Source of the DNA: Rubricoccus sp963708165 | GTDB lineage: Bacteria > Bacteroidota > Rhodothermia > Rhodothermales > Rubricoccaceae | DNA length: 64,000 nt | Assembly (NCBI GenBank): GCA_963708165.1 | Contig: OY970187.1 | Coordinates: forward strand, 2,852,001-2,916,000 | Reading direction: 5' to 3' | Shown here: positions 8,929 to 17,568 of the stretch, piece by piece | How the letters are laid out: each line of letters starts with the position of its first letter | How positions within the stretch are numbered: the stretch's first letter is position 1 | Notes under the pieces: model-generated | Database searches by the model: none | The model's input: only the letters and a program-made list of their open reading frames with translations | Told to the model about the DNA's origin: nothing | Made by a program: the position numbers and the translations under genes

Positions 8929-9331
8929 AGCACACGTCGGGATGCTCTGAGGGATAGGGGATGAGGGATGTGGCAGACTCTGCCGCACCGCTGCAGGTGA
9001 GGTCGCCTCAGACTCGTTTGAAAACGCTTTACAGGCTTTCGAGAGCAGAAAAGGGAGCGCGGAAGGGGGAGGCAGAACGCAGACAAACACACCGGAGCCT
9101 CTGGCGCCAGAGGCGATCCCCACGCGCTTTTAGGGCCTGTCGAGGATTCGCCTCTTGCGTTCGAACCGCCCCCTTCAGGGGGCTCCCGGCGTAGCCGGTG
9201 GGGGTGTTACGGCGGAGGTTCGCCCGAGCGCCAGAGGCCAGCCCAAATGCCAGAGGCCTCTGGCGAGACCGCAGACACCCTCCGCCCTGCGGGCACCTCC
9301 CTGGAGGGAGGGGTTTTAAACCTCGTCCCCC
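8929..9331. repeat. Gene-free 403-bp stretch: heptad repeat plus long inverted-repeat element
   Basis: No gene is supported. The left part (8949-8969) is three tandem heptads, GAGGGAT, AGGGGAT and GAGGGAT. The right part, about 9163-9345, is an imperfect inverted repeat with arms of roughly 45 bases. The left arm reads CCGCCCCCTTCAGGGGG then GTAGCCGGTGGGGGTGTT. The right arm, read in reverse complement, gives CCCCTCCCTCCAGGGAGG then GCAGGGCGGAGGGTGT. The arms enclose three iterated-word copies. The element ends almost at the stop codon of the lipoprotein gene, so it may also stop transcription. The layout resembles a miniature transposable element, but I see no target duplication. Confidence 0.55.
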
Positions 9332-10024
9332 TCAGTCCCCCGCGAGGAACGACTGCAAGCGCCAGCGGCCACTGCCATCCTCCCAGAACGCCGCGCGGTA
9401 TCCCACCGGGCTCAGCGCCTTCTGCGAGGACACGAAGGCGCGCGTCGAGTCGGGCAGGCGCACCTCGCGCCAGCCGTCGCGCGGCGGCCCGAGCGCCGTC
9501 ACGATGATGTGGCTCAGGCGCGCTGCAACCGTCGCGCTAGAGTCTGGCGACAGGCGCGCGGGCACGTCCTGGCCCACAACCGCGACGCCCGTAAACGGGT
9601 CGGCGTCGGCGGGCCACAGGCCGTAGACGAACGGCGCCGTCACGGCATTGTCCTCCTCGACGCTGCCGCCGTCGAGCACGCCCGCGAGCACGCGCCACGG
9701 GTCTCTCGCCTCTGGCGGATCGCCGGAGAACCACATCGCGCGGAAGCCCTCGGGGCCGCCGGGCTCGTCGCCGAACGACAGTCTCGCGCCAGAGGCGACG
9801 AATCCCAGCAGCGCGGTCGTGTCTTTGCGCGCGACAGCCTCGCGGAGCTCGCTGCGGAAGCGCGCGAAGCCGGGCACGCGCGCGCCATCGTCCACGGGCA
9901 TGAACGAGCCGCGGAACGACGCGGCCGCCTCAGACGGCAGAGGGGGGAGAGGGGGCGGCTCCACATCGGCGCAGGCGCCGAGGGCGAGAAGCGCGCACAG
10001 AAGCGCAACGCGGGACGCGAGCAT
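9332..10024 (-). CDS. Conserved lipoprotein of unknown function
   Basis: A 230-residue lipoprotein. The ATG at 10024 gives MLASRVALLCALLALGACAD with a lipobox cysteine at residue 18. The body begins with a proline-rich linker (VEPPPLPPLPSE). A folded domain follows with FRSELREAVARKDTTALLGF, resembling the start of a nuclear-transport-factor-like or DUF4440-type scaffold. The C-terminal part looks like an SH3-like beta domain (VRLPDSTRAFVSSQKALSP and WEDGSGRWRLQSFLAGD). I do not recognise a named family. It probably sits in the periplasm, attached to the inner or outer membrane. It is convergent with the lipid kinase. Confidence 0.65.
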   Translation of the reverse strand: MLASRVALLCALLALGACADVEPPPLPPLPSEAAASFRGSFMPVDDGARVPGFARFRSELREAVARKDTTALLGFVASGARLSFGDEPGGPEGFRAMWFSGDPPEARDPWRVLAGVLDGGSVEEDNAVTAPFVYGLWPADADPFTGVAVVGQDVPARLSPDSSATVAARLSHIIVTALGPPRDGWREVRLPDSTRAFVSSQKALSPVGYRAAFWEDGSGRWRLQSFLAGD

Positions 10025-10238
10025 GGGTGAGGGCAGCGTCGTGAACCCGGAGTCTACGTCTTCCACGCCGTCCGGCCGCCAGAGGCCGCAATGCGAAGCC
10101 GTTCGGGCCACAAAGGCGGGCCTCTGGCGCCAGAGGACGGGCGCGGCATGGGGGCGGGGTGCGGTGCTGCTCAGACTCTGAACACAACCCACCGGAGCGC
10201 GCGGCGTACCATACGGCCTCTCCCCGCCATCTCCTGCC

Positions 10239-10655
10239 ATGCGCTTTGCCTTCGTCCTGATCGTCCTCGTCGCTCTCGGCGGCGTCCTCTTTGCGACGCA
10301 GCCCACCAACCTGGAGGACATCGAGTTTGCCATCCCGTTTATCGACACCACCATCATCGGCATCAAGCTGTGGACCGTGTTGGGAGCCTGGGTGCTGGGC
10401 CTGTTCATGGGCTACCTCGCTGCCGTGCCCGGCGCGTTCTCGGCCAAGCGCCGCGTGAAAAAGCTGGAGAAGGAGATGGGCGTGGTGCAGGCACAGGCCG
10501 GTGAGGTCGCCGCCGACTCCCGCGTCGCTGCCGCCACGGCCCGGACGCCCGCTGCGCGCGCCGCCTCTGGCGAGGCCGCAAACGAAGCCGCCGAGATGCA
10601 GCGCCTCGCCGACGAGGTCGCCCGCCGCACCGCCGACGTGACCCGAGACGCGTAG
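10239..10655 (+). CDS. LapA-like (DUF1049) small membrane protein
   Basis: A 138-residue inner-membrane protein. It has two transmembrane helices (FAFVLIVLVALGGVLFATQP and LWTVLGAWVLGLFMGYLAAV) separated by a short acidic loop with NLEDIEFAIPFI. That is the classic LapA/DUF1049 layout. A cytoplasmic coiled-coil tail follows (SAKRRVKKLEKEMGVVQAQA), then an alanine-rich stretch. LapA proteins help assemble or anchor lipopolysaccharide machinery in Escherichia coli, and that role is only suggested here. The stop at 10655 is one base from the GTG of corA, so the two are probably one transcript. A TACCATAC box at about 10207-10214 may be the promoter. Confidence 0.8.
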   Translation: MRFAFVLIVLVALGGVLFATQPTNLEDIEFAIPFIDTTIIGIKLWTVLGAWVLGLFMGYLAAVPGAFSAKRRVKKLEKEMGVVQAQAGEVAADSRVAAATARTPAARAASGEAANEAAEMQRLADEVARRTADVTRDA

Positions 10656-10656
10656 C

Positions 10657-11850
10657 GTGGCCTCTCCCAGCGACAAGCTTCGAACGGCAGCGCTCAAGAA
10701 AGCCGCCAGGACACGCGCCGAGGCGCGGATCGTGCTCGACGAGGCCGAGCGCCTCGTGGGCCTTCCGTTCCGGCTTCTCGGCCGTCCCGGCACGCGGCTC
10801 GTCGAGAGGCAGAGCACCAACGACTTTCGCCCGGCCGGGACGCTCGTCTCCGACCCCGACGCGACGCCCGCGAGCGCCGAGGTCCGCCATTACACTGCGG
10901 GCTGGGCGGAGGCCAAAACCGTCGCGCGCATCGGCGCGCCAGAGGCTCAGGCCTTGCGCCGCCTCGCCTCTGGCGAAGGCACGACGTGGATCAACGTCGA
11001 GAGCGTGCGCGATGCGGAAGCGATTCACGCGCTCGGCGAGGCCTTCGAGCTGCACCCGCTCGTGCAAGAGGACCTCGGCCACACGCACCAACGGCCCAAG
11101 CTGGAGGTCTACGGCGAGCAGGCGTTCGTCGTCGCGCGGATGGTGCACCCCGAGACCGGCGCCATCGAACAGGTCGCGTTCGTGCTCGGGCCGGGCTATC
11201 TGCTCTCGTTTCAAGAAGCCGCTGGCGACGTGTTCGACCCGGTCCGCCAGAGGATCGAGACCGAGGGCAGCCGCCTGCGCGGCGAGGGCGAGGACTATCT
11301 GCTCTACGCGCTTCTCGATCTCATCGTGGACGCCGCGTTTACGACCGTCGAGCGCCTGGGCGACGCGACCGAGGCGTTGGAGGAAGCCGTTCTCGGCACA
11401 CCCGGGCCGACCGTTCGCGGCGCCATCGCGGGACTGCGCCGCGAGATCATCGTGCTGCGGCGCGCCGTCTGGCCCCTGCGCGAGGTCATCGCCGCGCTCG
11501 CGCGCGCCGAGTCTGACCTCGTGACCGACAAAACGCGCCTCTACCTCCGCGACGCGCAAGACCATGTGGTGCAAGCCGCCGACGCGCTCGAATCGCTCCG
11601 CGATGTGCTCGCGGGCATCTCGGACCTGTACCTCTCGGCCGTCTCGGCGCGCCAGAACGAGGTGATGAAGGCGCTCACCGTGATCGGCGCCGTTTTCCTG
11701 CCCATCACGTTTTTGACGGGCCTCTACGGCATGAACTTCGACGACATGCCGGAGCTGACAATGCCGGGCGCCTATCCCACTTTCCTGGTGGCGCTGGCCG
11801 TGATCTCGATCGGCACGCTGCTCGTTTTCCGCATCAAGCGCTGGCTGTAG
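10657..11850 (+). CDS. corA: CorA-type magnesium/cobalt transporter
   Basis: A 397-residue CorA protein with a large cytoplasmic funnel domain and two C-terminal transmembrane helices. The signature GMN motif appears as LYGMNFDDMPEL, right after the first helix (VIGAVFLPITFLTGLYGMNF). The second helix, LVALAVISIGTLLVF, ends in a basic RIKRWL tail. Other family features are LHPLVQEDLGHTHQRPKLEV and FVLGPGYLLSFQE. It forms a pentameric channel importing Mg2+ under membrane-potential control. The N-terminus is about 80 residues longer than E. coli CorA. Translation starts at the GTG at 10657, just after the LapA-like gene. Its end faces the FG-GAP gene across an iterated-word palindrome at 11871. 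Confidence 0.92.
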   Translation: MASPSDKLRTAALKKAARTRAEARIVLDEAERLVGLPFRLLGRPGTRLVERQSTNDFRPAGTLVSDPDATPASAEVRHYTAGWAEAKTVARIGAPEAQALRRLASGEGTTWINVESVRDAEAIHALGEAFELHPLVQEDLGHTHQRPKLEVYGEQAFVVARMVHPETGAIEQVAFVLGPGYLLSFQEAAGDVFDPVRQRIETEGSRLRGEGEDYLLYALLDLIVDAAFTTVERLGDATEALEEAVLGTPGPTVRGAIAGLRREIIVLRRAVWPLREVIAALARAESDLVTDKTRLYLRDAQDHVVQAADALESLRDVLAGISDLYLSAVSARQNEVMKALTVIGAVFLPITFLTGLYGMNFDDMPELTMPGAYPTFLVALAVISIGTLLVFRIKRWL

Positions 11851-11870
11851 CGCCTCTGGCGAGCCCGGCC

Positions 11871-11888
11871 GCCTCTGGCGCCAGAGGC
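11871..11888. repeat. Iterated-word palindrome between convergent genes
   Basis: GCCTCTGGCGCCAGAGGC lies in the 37-base gap between the ends of corA and the FG-GAP gene, and its last base is the final base of the FG-GAP stop codon. A further single copy lies just before it. This convergent position is where bidirectional terminators are expected, and no other terminator is visible, so this doubled word may do that job. Confidence 0.6.
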
Positions 11889-14068
11889 TAGCGCGCGAGC
11901 GTGACGCGCGTCGCCGCCAGCCCGTCGAAGTCGAGGAGGTAGACGCCCGAGGGCGCCTCGCTGCCGCCCGCGTCGCGGCCGTCCCAGATCGCTTCGGCGG
12001 AGCTCACGGGCACGCGTCGCACCTCGCGGCCTCGGGCGTCGCGCACGATGACCTCGCCACGCACTGCACGGCCGAAGGCAAGGCGGACGTCGCCAGAGGA
12101 CGGGTTGGGGTACGCGTCCAGGCGAAGCGAGCCCGTCGGGCCGGGCGCTCCGGCGGTCTGGAACGTGTTGGTCCAGAAGAGCAGCCCGCCCGCGTCGCTG
12201 CCCGCGATGATGTCTACGCGGCCGTCGCCGGTCAGGTCGGCGGCGCGTGGCACGACGGTGAGGCGCTCGGCCGGGATCACGCCAGAGGCTGCGTACCGTG
12301 GCGCCGTCGCGCTGCCATTGTTGAGGTAGACCGCGATGCCGTCGCGCGAGGAGCCGATGAGAATGTCGAGGTCGCCGTCGCCGTCGAGGTCGGCGGCGCT
12401 GGGCGCGCTTTCCTGGCCCACGTCGTCGGTGAGTCCGAGGTCGTCGCGGAAGGCAAGGTCGGCGGGGCCGGGCGTGCCGTTGCTGGCCGTCGCGAACTGG
12501 GCAGCCTCTGGCGTGCCCGCGTTGCGGTAGAGGAACACGCGCCCGTTGCTCTCGCCGACGAGCAGGTCGAGGTCGCCGTCGCCGTCGATGTCTGCGAGGT
12601 CGGGCTTGGCGTACTGCCCGGCGTCGATGTCGAAGTAGCGCGGGTCGCGGAGTTCGTAGACCGGCGCGGTGGCCGTCCCGGTGTTTTCCAGACGCGCGAG
12701 GCGCCCGTTGAAGCCGCCCACGAGCAGGTCGAGGTCGCCGTCGCCGTCGAGGTCGCCGAATGTGGGCGCGTAGCCGCCGAAGTCGTAGTCCAGCGCGAGC
12801 CAGTCCGCGTCGGTGAGCGCGAAGCTCGGCGCGCCAGAGGCCCCGGTGTTGGTGTAGAGCGAGAGGTTGGCGTCCGTGTTGCCGTCCCCCACGACCATGT
12901 CGAGGTCGCCGTCGCCGTCAATGTCCGCGAAGGCAGGCACCGAGCGCCGCCCGTGGTCGATGCTGCGCAAGAGGCGCGTCGTTTCGAGCTCGAAGTCGGG
13001 CGCCTCTGGCGTGCCGGTGTTGCGGAAGCTGACGACGTTCTGCGTCGGCGTGCGCGAGGTGACGCACAGGCCGCCCAGCACGCCCACGACGAGGTCGAGG
13101 TCTCCGTCACCGTCTGTATCGCCAAAGGCGGCGGCGTTCTGGCCGCCGGGTGTGCTCGTGCCCGGAAAGCCCTCCGAGACCAGATCGAAGTCTGGCACCT
13201 GCGCCGTGCCGGTGTTGAGGAAGTAGAAGAGGTTCTCGCTGAAGAAGTCGCCCCAGAACAGCTCGGGGCCGCCGCCATTGGTGAGGTCGGCGAGCGCGAG
13301 CGCGTTGGCGCCGTGAAGTGTGGGTCGGCCCGTCGCGCCGCGGTACAGCGGCCCAGCCTCTGGCGCGCGCCCCGCGCCGAACGAGTCCTTGCACTGCGGG
13401 CTGCCTTCGTAGATCTGAATGCCCTGCCACTCGGTCGTGATGAGTGAGTAGGACGGGACGCCGCCCGCGAAGCCGTCCATCTGGTAGAACGAGATCGTGC
13501 CCAGGTCGGCTTTGCCCACGATGAGGTCCAGGTCGCCATCGCCGTCCACGTCGGAGAGGTCGGGCACGCTCGTGTCTTCGATCTGCAGGATCTCGCCAGA
13601 GGCCAGCAAGACGGGCTCGGCGCGGAGCGTGAAGGCGGGCGCCTGTGCCGTGCCGGTATTCTCGAAGTAGCGCGCCTGGCCGGGCGCGCCGCGCGTGAAC
13701 AGGTCGGGATCGCCGTCGCTGTCCATGTCGCCAAAGCGGTACCACGGGCCAGGCGTGATGCCACCGAGCATGCCCGTCTGCCACACCCAGCCCTCGGCGG
13801 TGTTGGCGTACACGCCGATGCCCGCGCCGCCGGCCGTGATGGTCAGATCGGGGCGGCTGTCTCCGTTCAAATCCGTGAGCTGCGGGACGGGCGCCCAGTA
13901 CCCGCCTGTAAACGGCATCGCCAGAGGCCCGTCGGCCCCCTCGACCGCGAACGGCGTAGCGGTGCGTACCAGAGCCTCTGGCGTGAACGACGACTGTGCG
14001 GTCGCGGGCGGTGCCGTGCTGCACCCGGAGATGGTGGCGAGCAGAGCGATCAGAAGGGCGAGGCGCAT
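11888..14068 (-). CDS. Secreted FG-GAP/VCBS repeat protein with type IX sorting domain
   Basis: A 726-residue exported lipoprotein-like protein (MRLALLIALLATISGCSTA). It is built from about a dozen FG-GAP/VCBS blades with calcium-binding DxDGDGDLDL loops, forming one or more beta-propellers. The last 80 residues are a type IX secretion C-terminal domain. This has YPNPSSGDVRLAF, then VIVRDARGREV, WDGRDAGGSEAPSGVYLL and a basic end. Such domains direct cargo across the outer membrane for surface anchoring or release. The ATG at 14068 is chosen because it begins the signal peptide, and longer upstream readings cross repeats. It probably binds carbohydrate or protein on the surface, but the ligand is unknown. 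Confidence 0.85.
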   Translation of the reverse strand: MRLALLIALLATISGCSTAPPATAQSSFTPEALVRTATPFAVEGADGPLAMPFTGGYWAPVPQLTDLNGDSRPDLTITAGGAGIGVYANTAEGWVWQTGMLGGITPGPWYRFGDMDSDGDPDLFTRGAPGQARYFENTGTAQAPAFTLRAEPVLLASGEILQIEDTSVPDLSDVDGDGDLDLIVGKADLGTISFYQMDGFAGGVPSYSLITTEWQGIQIYEGSPQCKDSFGAGRAPEAGPLYRGATGRPTLHGANALALADLTNGGGPELFWGDFFSENLFYFLNTGTAQVPDFDLVSEGFPGTSTPGGQNAAAFGDTDGDGDLDLVVGVLGGLCVTSRTPTQNVVSFRNTGTPEAPDFELETTRLLRSIDHGRRSVPAFADIDGDGDLDMVVGDGNTDANLSLYTNTGASGAPSFALTDADWLALDYDFGGYAPTFGDLDGDGDLDLLVGGFNGRLARLENTGTATAPVYELRDPRYFDIDAGQYAKPDLADIDGDGDLDLLVGESNGRVFLYRNAGTPEAAQFATASNGTPGPADLAFRDDLGLTDDVGQESAPSAADLDGDGDLDILIGSSRDGIAVYLNNGSATAPRYAASGVIPAERLTVVPRAADLTGDGRVDIIAGSDAGGLLFWTNTFQTAGAPGPTGSLRLDAYPNPSSGDVRLAFGRAVRGEVIVRDARGREVRRVPVSSAEAIWDGRDAGGSEAPSGVYLLDFDGLAATRVTLAR

Positions 14069-14379
14069 CAGGGGAGGGAGTGGGGATGTGTGATGGGCAG
14101 ATGGCCTCTGGCGGGAGCATTGCGCCAGAGGCCACAAGCGGCGCGCGCTGGCGCGATCTCCCATCTTTGTCATCCCGAGCGGAGCCGAGGGACCTACTCT
14201 CCGAATGGCTTGAGGCCGGATAACGTCTAGTGTCCGAATGGGAGTAGGTCTCGTAACAGCTGTTCCAAACGCTGAGCAGGCCTCTGGCGCCAAGACGCGG
14301 CTAGATCCCTCGTCGCTTCGCTCTGTCGGGATAACATGAACGGGAGATCGCGTGCGCGCGCGGACCAGCGCTTGGCGGC
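14069..14379. repeat. Gene-free 311-bp stretch with a nested inverted-repeat element
   Basis: No gene is supported. Bases 14169-14195 read TGTCATCCCGAGCGGAGCCG then AGGGACCT. Bases 14303-14335, in reverse complement, read TGTTATCCCGACAGAGCGAA then GCGACGAGGGATCT. These are diverged inverted arms of the widespread TCATCCCGAGC...GAGGGATCT family. Inside them, GACCTACTCTCCGAATGGC and GTCCGAATGGGAGTAGGTC form a second inverted pair. A single arm of the same family occurs at 18878-18909. The whole looks like a miniature, non-coding mobile element or its remnant. Confidence 0.6.
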
Positions 14380-16078
14380 TTATCGCGGTTCGTAGAGCGC
14401 GAGGCCGGAGGCCCAGCGGCCGGTCTGGATGACGGCGAGGAGACTGCCGTCGCGGGCGTCGAGGATGGCGACGTTGCCGTAGAGATCGTTGGGCTCGGGC
14501 GTGCCGTCGGCCTGGAGGAAGCGGAGGGCGGGCGTCCACGCGATGGGGGGCAGCGCCATCGCGCCAGAGCCCGACATGTCCATCGCACTGTGGTCCATGC
14601 CGTCCATCTGGCTGTGGTCCATCCCCTCGTGGTTCATGCCCTCCATCTCGCCAGAGGCGGCCCCGGAGGTTTGCGCCTCTGGCGCAGGCATCGCCATCGC
14701 GCCCATCATCATGGCGAAGTTGCGGCTGGAGATGAACAGCGTGGAGCCGTCCGCACTGAGGGCGCTGCCGTGGACCTGGCTAAAGGGCAGGTTGGGCCCC
14801 TGGATGGTTCGCGTGACGGTGAGCGCGACCGGGTCCACGACCGAGACCGTGTTGGAGATGCGGTTGGGCACGTAGACGCTCGCGCCGTCGGAGGCGTAGG
14901 TGGGGTGCCAGGGCTGCTCGCCGGTGGGCACGCTGCCGCGCACGGTCAGGTCGCCAGAGGCGGTGTCGAAGTCGAACACGTAGAGCGCGCCGCCGGTCTG
15001 CGACGTGAGCACGACGGTTTCGCCGTCGGGCGAGACGGCGTAGTGGACAAAGGCGAGCGCGCCGGGCACGAGCTCCTGATCGACGAGGTCGCCCGTTGCG
15101 GTCTCGAACACGTACGCGGGCGTCGCGCCGCTCACGGCGGTGAGGCCAGCCGTGAACATGTAGCGTCCGTCGCGGCTCACGCCGAGGGCGTGCGGGTGCA
15201 CGTCGGGCGTCTGGATGGTCTCGAAGTTGAGCGTGCTCGTCATGAGACGCGCGACGCCAGAGGAGGTGGGGTCGGCGGAGAACGAGCGGCCGGAGAAGAG
15301 GCGTCCGCCCGCGGCGTCGAGCGCGAGCATGCCGGGCTTCTGGAACGTCTCGTCGCCCGCGGGCGGCGTCTCGCTCGCGAGCAGGTAGTCCTCGTCCGCG
15401 GGGTCCATCGTGAGGCTGGACGAGAGCTTGAGAACGGAGCCGCCGCCGTCGCCGGAGATCAGCGCCACGTACCACGCGCTGCCATCGGGCTCGGCGACGA
15501 CGTGGTGCGGCTTAGAGTCGGCGGGCTGCCCGAGTGCCTCGAAGTACACGTTGCGGATGATCCTCTGGCGATCGACGTCCAGGACCGAGACGCGGCCCGC
15601 GAACTGGTTGCAGATGTAGAGCAGGCGCGTCGCGTCGGCGTAGGCGGGCTGGCCGCTGGCGCCAGAGGCTCCGGCCTCGATCCAGCGCCGGATGTAGCGC
15701 TTCTCGTCGTCCTGCAGCGAGCGCGAGATTGGGAAACGGGTTCTCGCTGCCCTCAGCGAGCGTCTCCTCGGCCAGGCGCACAAGCAGGCTCGCGTCGGCG
15801 TCGAAGGGGATGAGCAGGCTGCTGGGCCCGGCGCTCAGCAGGGCTTCGTAGGTCACGTCCTCGGCCTCTGGCGAGAGCCCGGCCTCTGGCGCGAGCGCCT
15901 GCCGCGCGTTGAGGATCGGCCGCACGTAGCGCTCGAAGTCGAGCACGGTGACGGCGTCGAAGTCGACCGTGTCGATCGTGTCCGGGCAGTCTGCGCCACC
16001 GGGGCACTCCGCCAGAGGCGCAGCAGAGTCGCAGCCGGCGAGGGCGAACAGGACGAAGAGCAGGGCGAACGGTCGCAT
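14380..16078 (-). pseudogene. YVTN beta-propeller lipoprotein, frameshifted near 15727
   Basis: The N-terminal half is a lipoprotein (MRPFALLFVLFALAGCDSAA). Its domain reads ERYVRPILNARQAL to LLVRLAEETL and, across the break, RSLQDDEKRYIRRWIEAGA. That pattern is used by c-type-cytochrome-like modules before propellers, but no CxxCH haem site is present. A YVTN-type seven-bladed propeller follows (LLYICNQFAGRVSVLDVDRQ, VYVPNRISNTVSVVDP). Near residue 490 is a Met/His-rich insertion with repeated MDHSxM units that could bind copper. The two halves lie in different frames. One base must be added or removed around TTTCCCAATCTC (about 15727) to join ENPFP to ISRSLQ. The break may be a sequencing indel. 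Confidence 0.75.
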
Positions 16079-16233
16079 GGCAGAGGTGCAGTCGGAGAGG
16101 CGAGGCAGTCGGAGAGGCGAGTGCTGGCGGAAAGATCGGCGCTGGCAACGTGCGCCGCATCGCCCAGACGTAAAGAACGCCTCTGGCGCGGCTCTTCGCG
16201 CCAGAGGCGATGCGGGACTTTCAGCGGGGCGTT

Positions 16234-16752
16234 TTAGGAGCCGTCTCGGTTTTCTTCGTCGCTGTCGGCCGAGACGTCGGGCGCGAGGTTGGCCGAGCGC
16301 AGCGTCGGGTCACCGATGGTGCCGTCGACATCGGTCGAGATGCCCTGGATCTCGTCGGGGCGCGAGCCGCCCTGAAGCGCGATGCCCGCCGCTTTGAGGT
16401 ATCCGCCGAGACGCGTGAGCGGCGCGACGAGATGTGTGGCGTCGATGGTGCTCGCGGCTTCGCTCGTGTGGGCGCCCAGCGCTTCCATCGTTTTGCCGAT
16501 GTCTGCGCCAGAGGCTGGGCCGTCTTGCGTCTGGCCTTCGAGCTGAAGCGCGAGCCGGTTCAGGCCGTCGCGGATGCCGAGCAGGTCGGGCCGGTCCTCG
16601 GCTTCGATCTTGGCGATCCAGCCTCTGGCGACCGACGCGCCGGACTCGCGGGAGAGTGTGGAGGTGAGCCCGTCTTTGAAGGCTTCGAGCGTGCTGAAGA
16701 TGGAGATGCCGTCCTCGGTAGGGCGGTCCTCCTGGGGAACGTGATGAGACAT
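16234..16752 (-). CDS. Unknown helical protein, paralogue 1 of 3
   Basis: A 172-residue soluble protein with no signal peptide and no recognised family. It shares a layout with the next two genes upstream: a tryptophan-centred helix (VARGWIAKIEAEDRPDLLGI), then GADIGKTMEALGAHTSEAAS, then LVAPLTRLGGYLKAAGIAL. Spacing between the blocks is the same in all three, so they are tandem duplicates. It also has an acidic C-terminal tail of about 40 residues (VDGTIGDPTLRS to SDEENRDGS) that the others lack. It is the last gene of a five-gene operon with EcsC and a PHA-granule-region protein. A phasin-like, surface-coating role is a guess from context. Confidence 0.6.
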   Translation of the reverse strand: MSHHVPQEDRPTEDGISIFSTLEAFKDGLTSTLSRESGASVARGWIAKIEAEDRPDLLGIRDGLNRLALQLEGQTQDGPASGADIGKTMEALGAHTSEAASTIDATHLVAPLTRLGGYLKAAGIALQGGSRPDEIQGISTDVDGTIGDPTLRSANLAPDVSADSDEENRDGS

Positions 16753-16818
16753 GAGAAGGGGAGAAAACAGAAGGGAGCCTCTGGCGGAAAGGGTCTCGCG
16801 CCAGAGGCAGGAAAACGA

Positions 16819-17151
16819 TCAGGCGCCGAGCATCGCCGCGCCACGGTCGAGCGCGGCACCGAGCGCGCGAAGGCGCCCGGCCAGCGCGTCGTCGCCAGAG
16901 GCGGACGCCGTGGTGGCATCGGAGAGGCTGCGCAGCTGCGCGCCGATCGCGCGGCCGTCCAGGCGCTCGGCGCGCAAGAGGCCGCCGAGCTCGTTCAGGC
17001 CGCTGGAGACGGAGGCGAGCCCAGCATCGGAGCAAGCCGCCTGCCAGTGGTCGATGAGGCCGAGGGCGGTCGTGGGCGTGATGCCCGTCAGGCCGCCCGC
17101 GAGGGCAGACTCGGTGCGGTCGAGGTCGGCGGTGTAGGAAGCGCTGCTCAT
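16819..17151 (-). CDS. Unknown helical protein, paralogue 2 of 3
   Basis: A 110-residue protein, the shortest of the three related genes. It keeps LGLIDHWQAACSDAGLASVS (conserved W), then LDGRAIGAQLRSLSDATTAS and LAGRLRALGAALDRGAAML, spaced as in its neighbours. It is rich in alanine and leucine and predicted to be entirely helical, with no membrane segment. Its ATG overlaps the TGA of paralogue 3 (ATGA at 17148-17151), so translation is coupled. No function is recognised. Confidence 0.6.
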   Translation of the reverse strand: MSSASYTADLDRTESALAGGLTGITPTTALGLIDHWQAACSDAGLASVSSGLNELGGLLRAERLDGRAIGAQLRSLSDATTASASGDDALAGRLRALGAALDRGAAMLGA

Positions 17152-17510
17152 GCGTCGTTTCCGGCGAGTGCCGATCCGGCGTGTCCGAGCAGCGAGCCCA
17201 GGCGCTTGAGCGGCTTTTGCAGCACCTCGTCGGCGCCAGAGGCGGCCGTCTGTGTCTGCTGCCCGAGTCGCACGAGAATCGCGCCCACGGTCGCGCCGTT
17301 GACGCCTTCGCCGGTCAGGGCGTTGTGAAGCTCACCCAGCGCGTCGGCGATGGGCTGAAGATCTGCGCGCTCGGTCGTCTCGATGGTGCGCTTCCAGTCG
17401 TCGATGCGGTTGACGCCTTTGGCGAGCGACAGCTGCGCGAGGCCGCCTTCGATCTCGTCGATCGTCGCGTTGACTTCGATCTTGTGGGTGTCTGTGGGAA
17501 TGGGGTCCAT
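17148..17510 (-). CDS. Unknown helical protein, paralogue 3 of 3
   Basis: A 120-residue helical protein. It shows the shared pattern most clearly: GVNRIDDWKRTIETTERADL, then VNGATVGAILVRLGQQTQTA and LQKPLKRLGSLLGHAGSAL. Relative to paralogue 1, the identical or similar positions include the W, the G..IG..L..LG..T core and the final LG..L..AG..L helix. It is the first of the three to be transcribed, 58 bases after the EcsC gene. There is no signal peptide and no cysteine. I do not recognise the family. A search with a profile built from the three would be the natural way to place it. Confidence 0.6.
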   Translation of the reverse strand: MDPIPTDTHKIEVNATIDEIEGGLAQLSLAKGVNRIDDWKRTIETTERADLQPIADALGELHNALTGEGVNGATVGAILVRLGQQTQTAASGADEVLQKPLKRLGSLLGHAGSALAGNDA

Positions 17511-17568
17511 GAGAGGGGAAGGGAAAAGAGAGAAGATGGGCGCCAGAAGCGGGCCTCTGGCGAGAGGC

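Noticed and set aside
8961..9194. A 77-codon plus-strand frame in the gap after the lipid kinase
   Set aside because: It crosses heptad and inverted-repeat DNA, shows no domain and has an odd R-rich composition.
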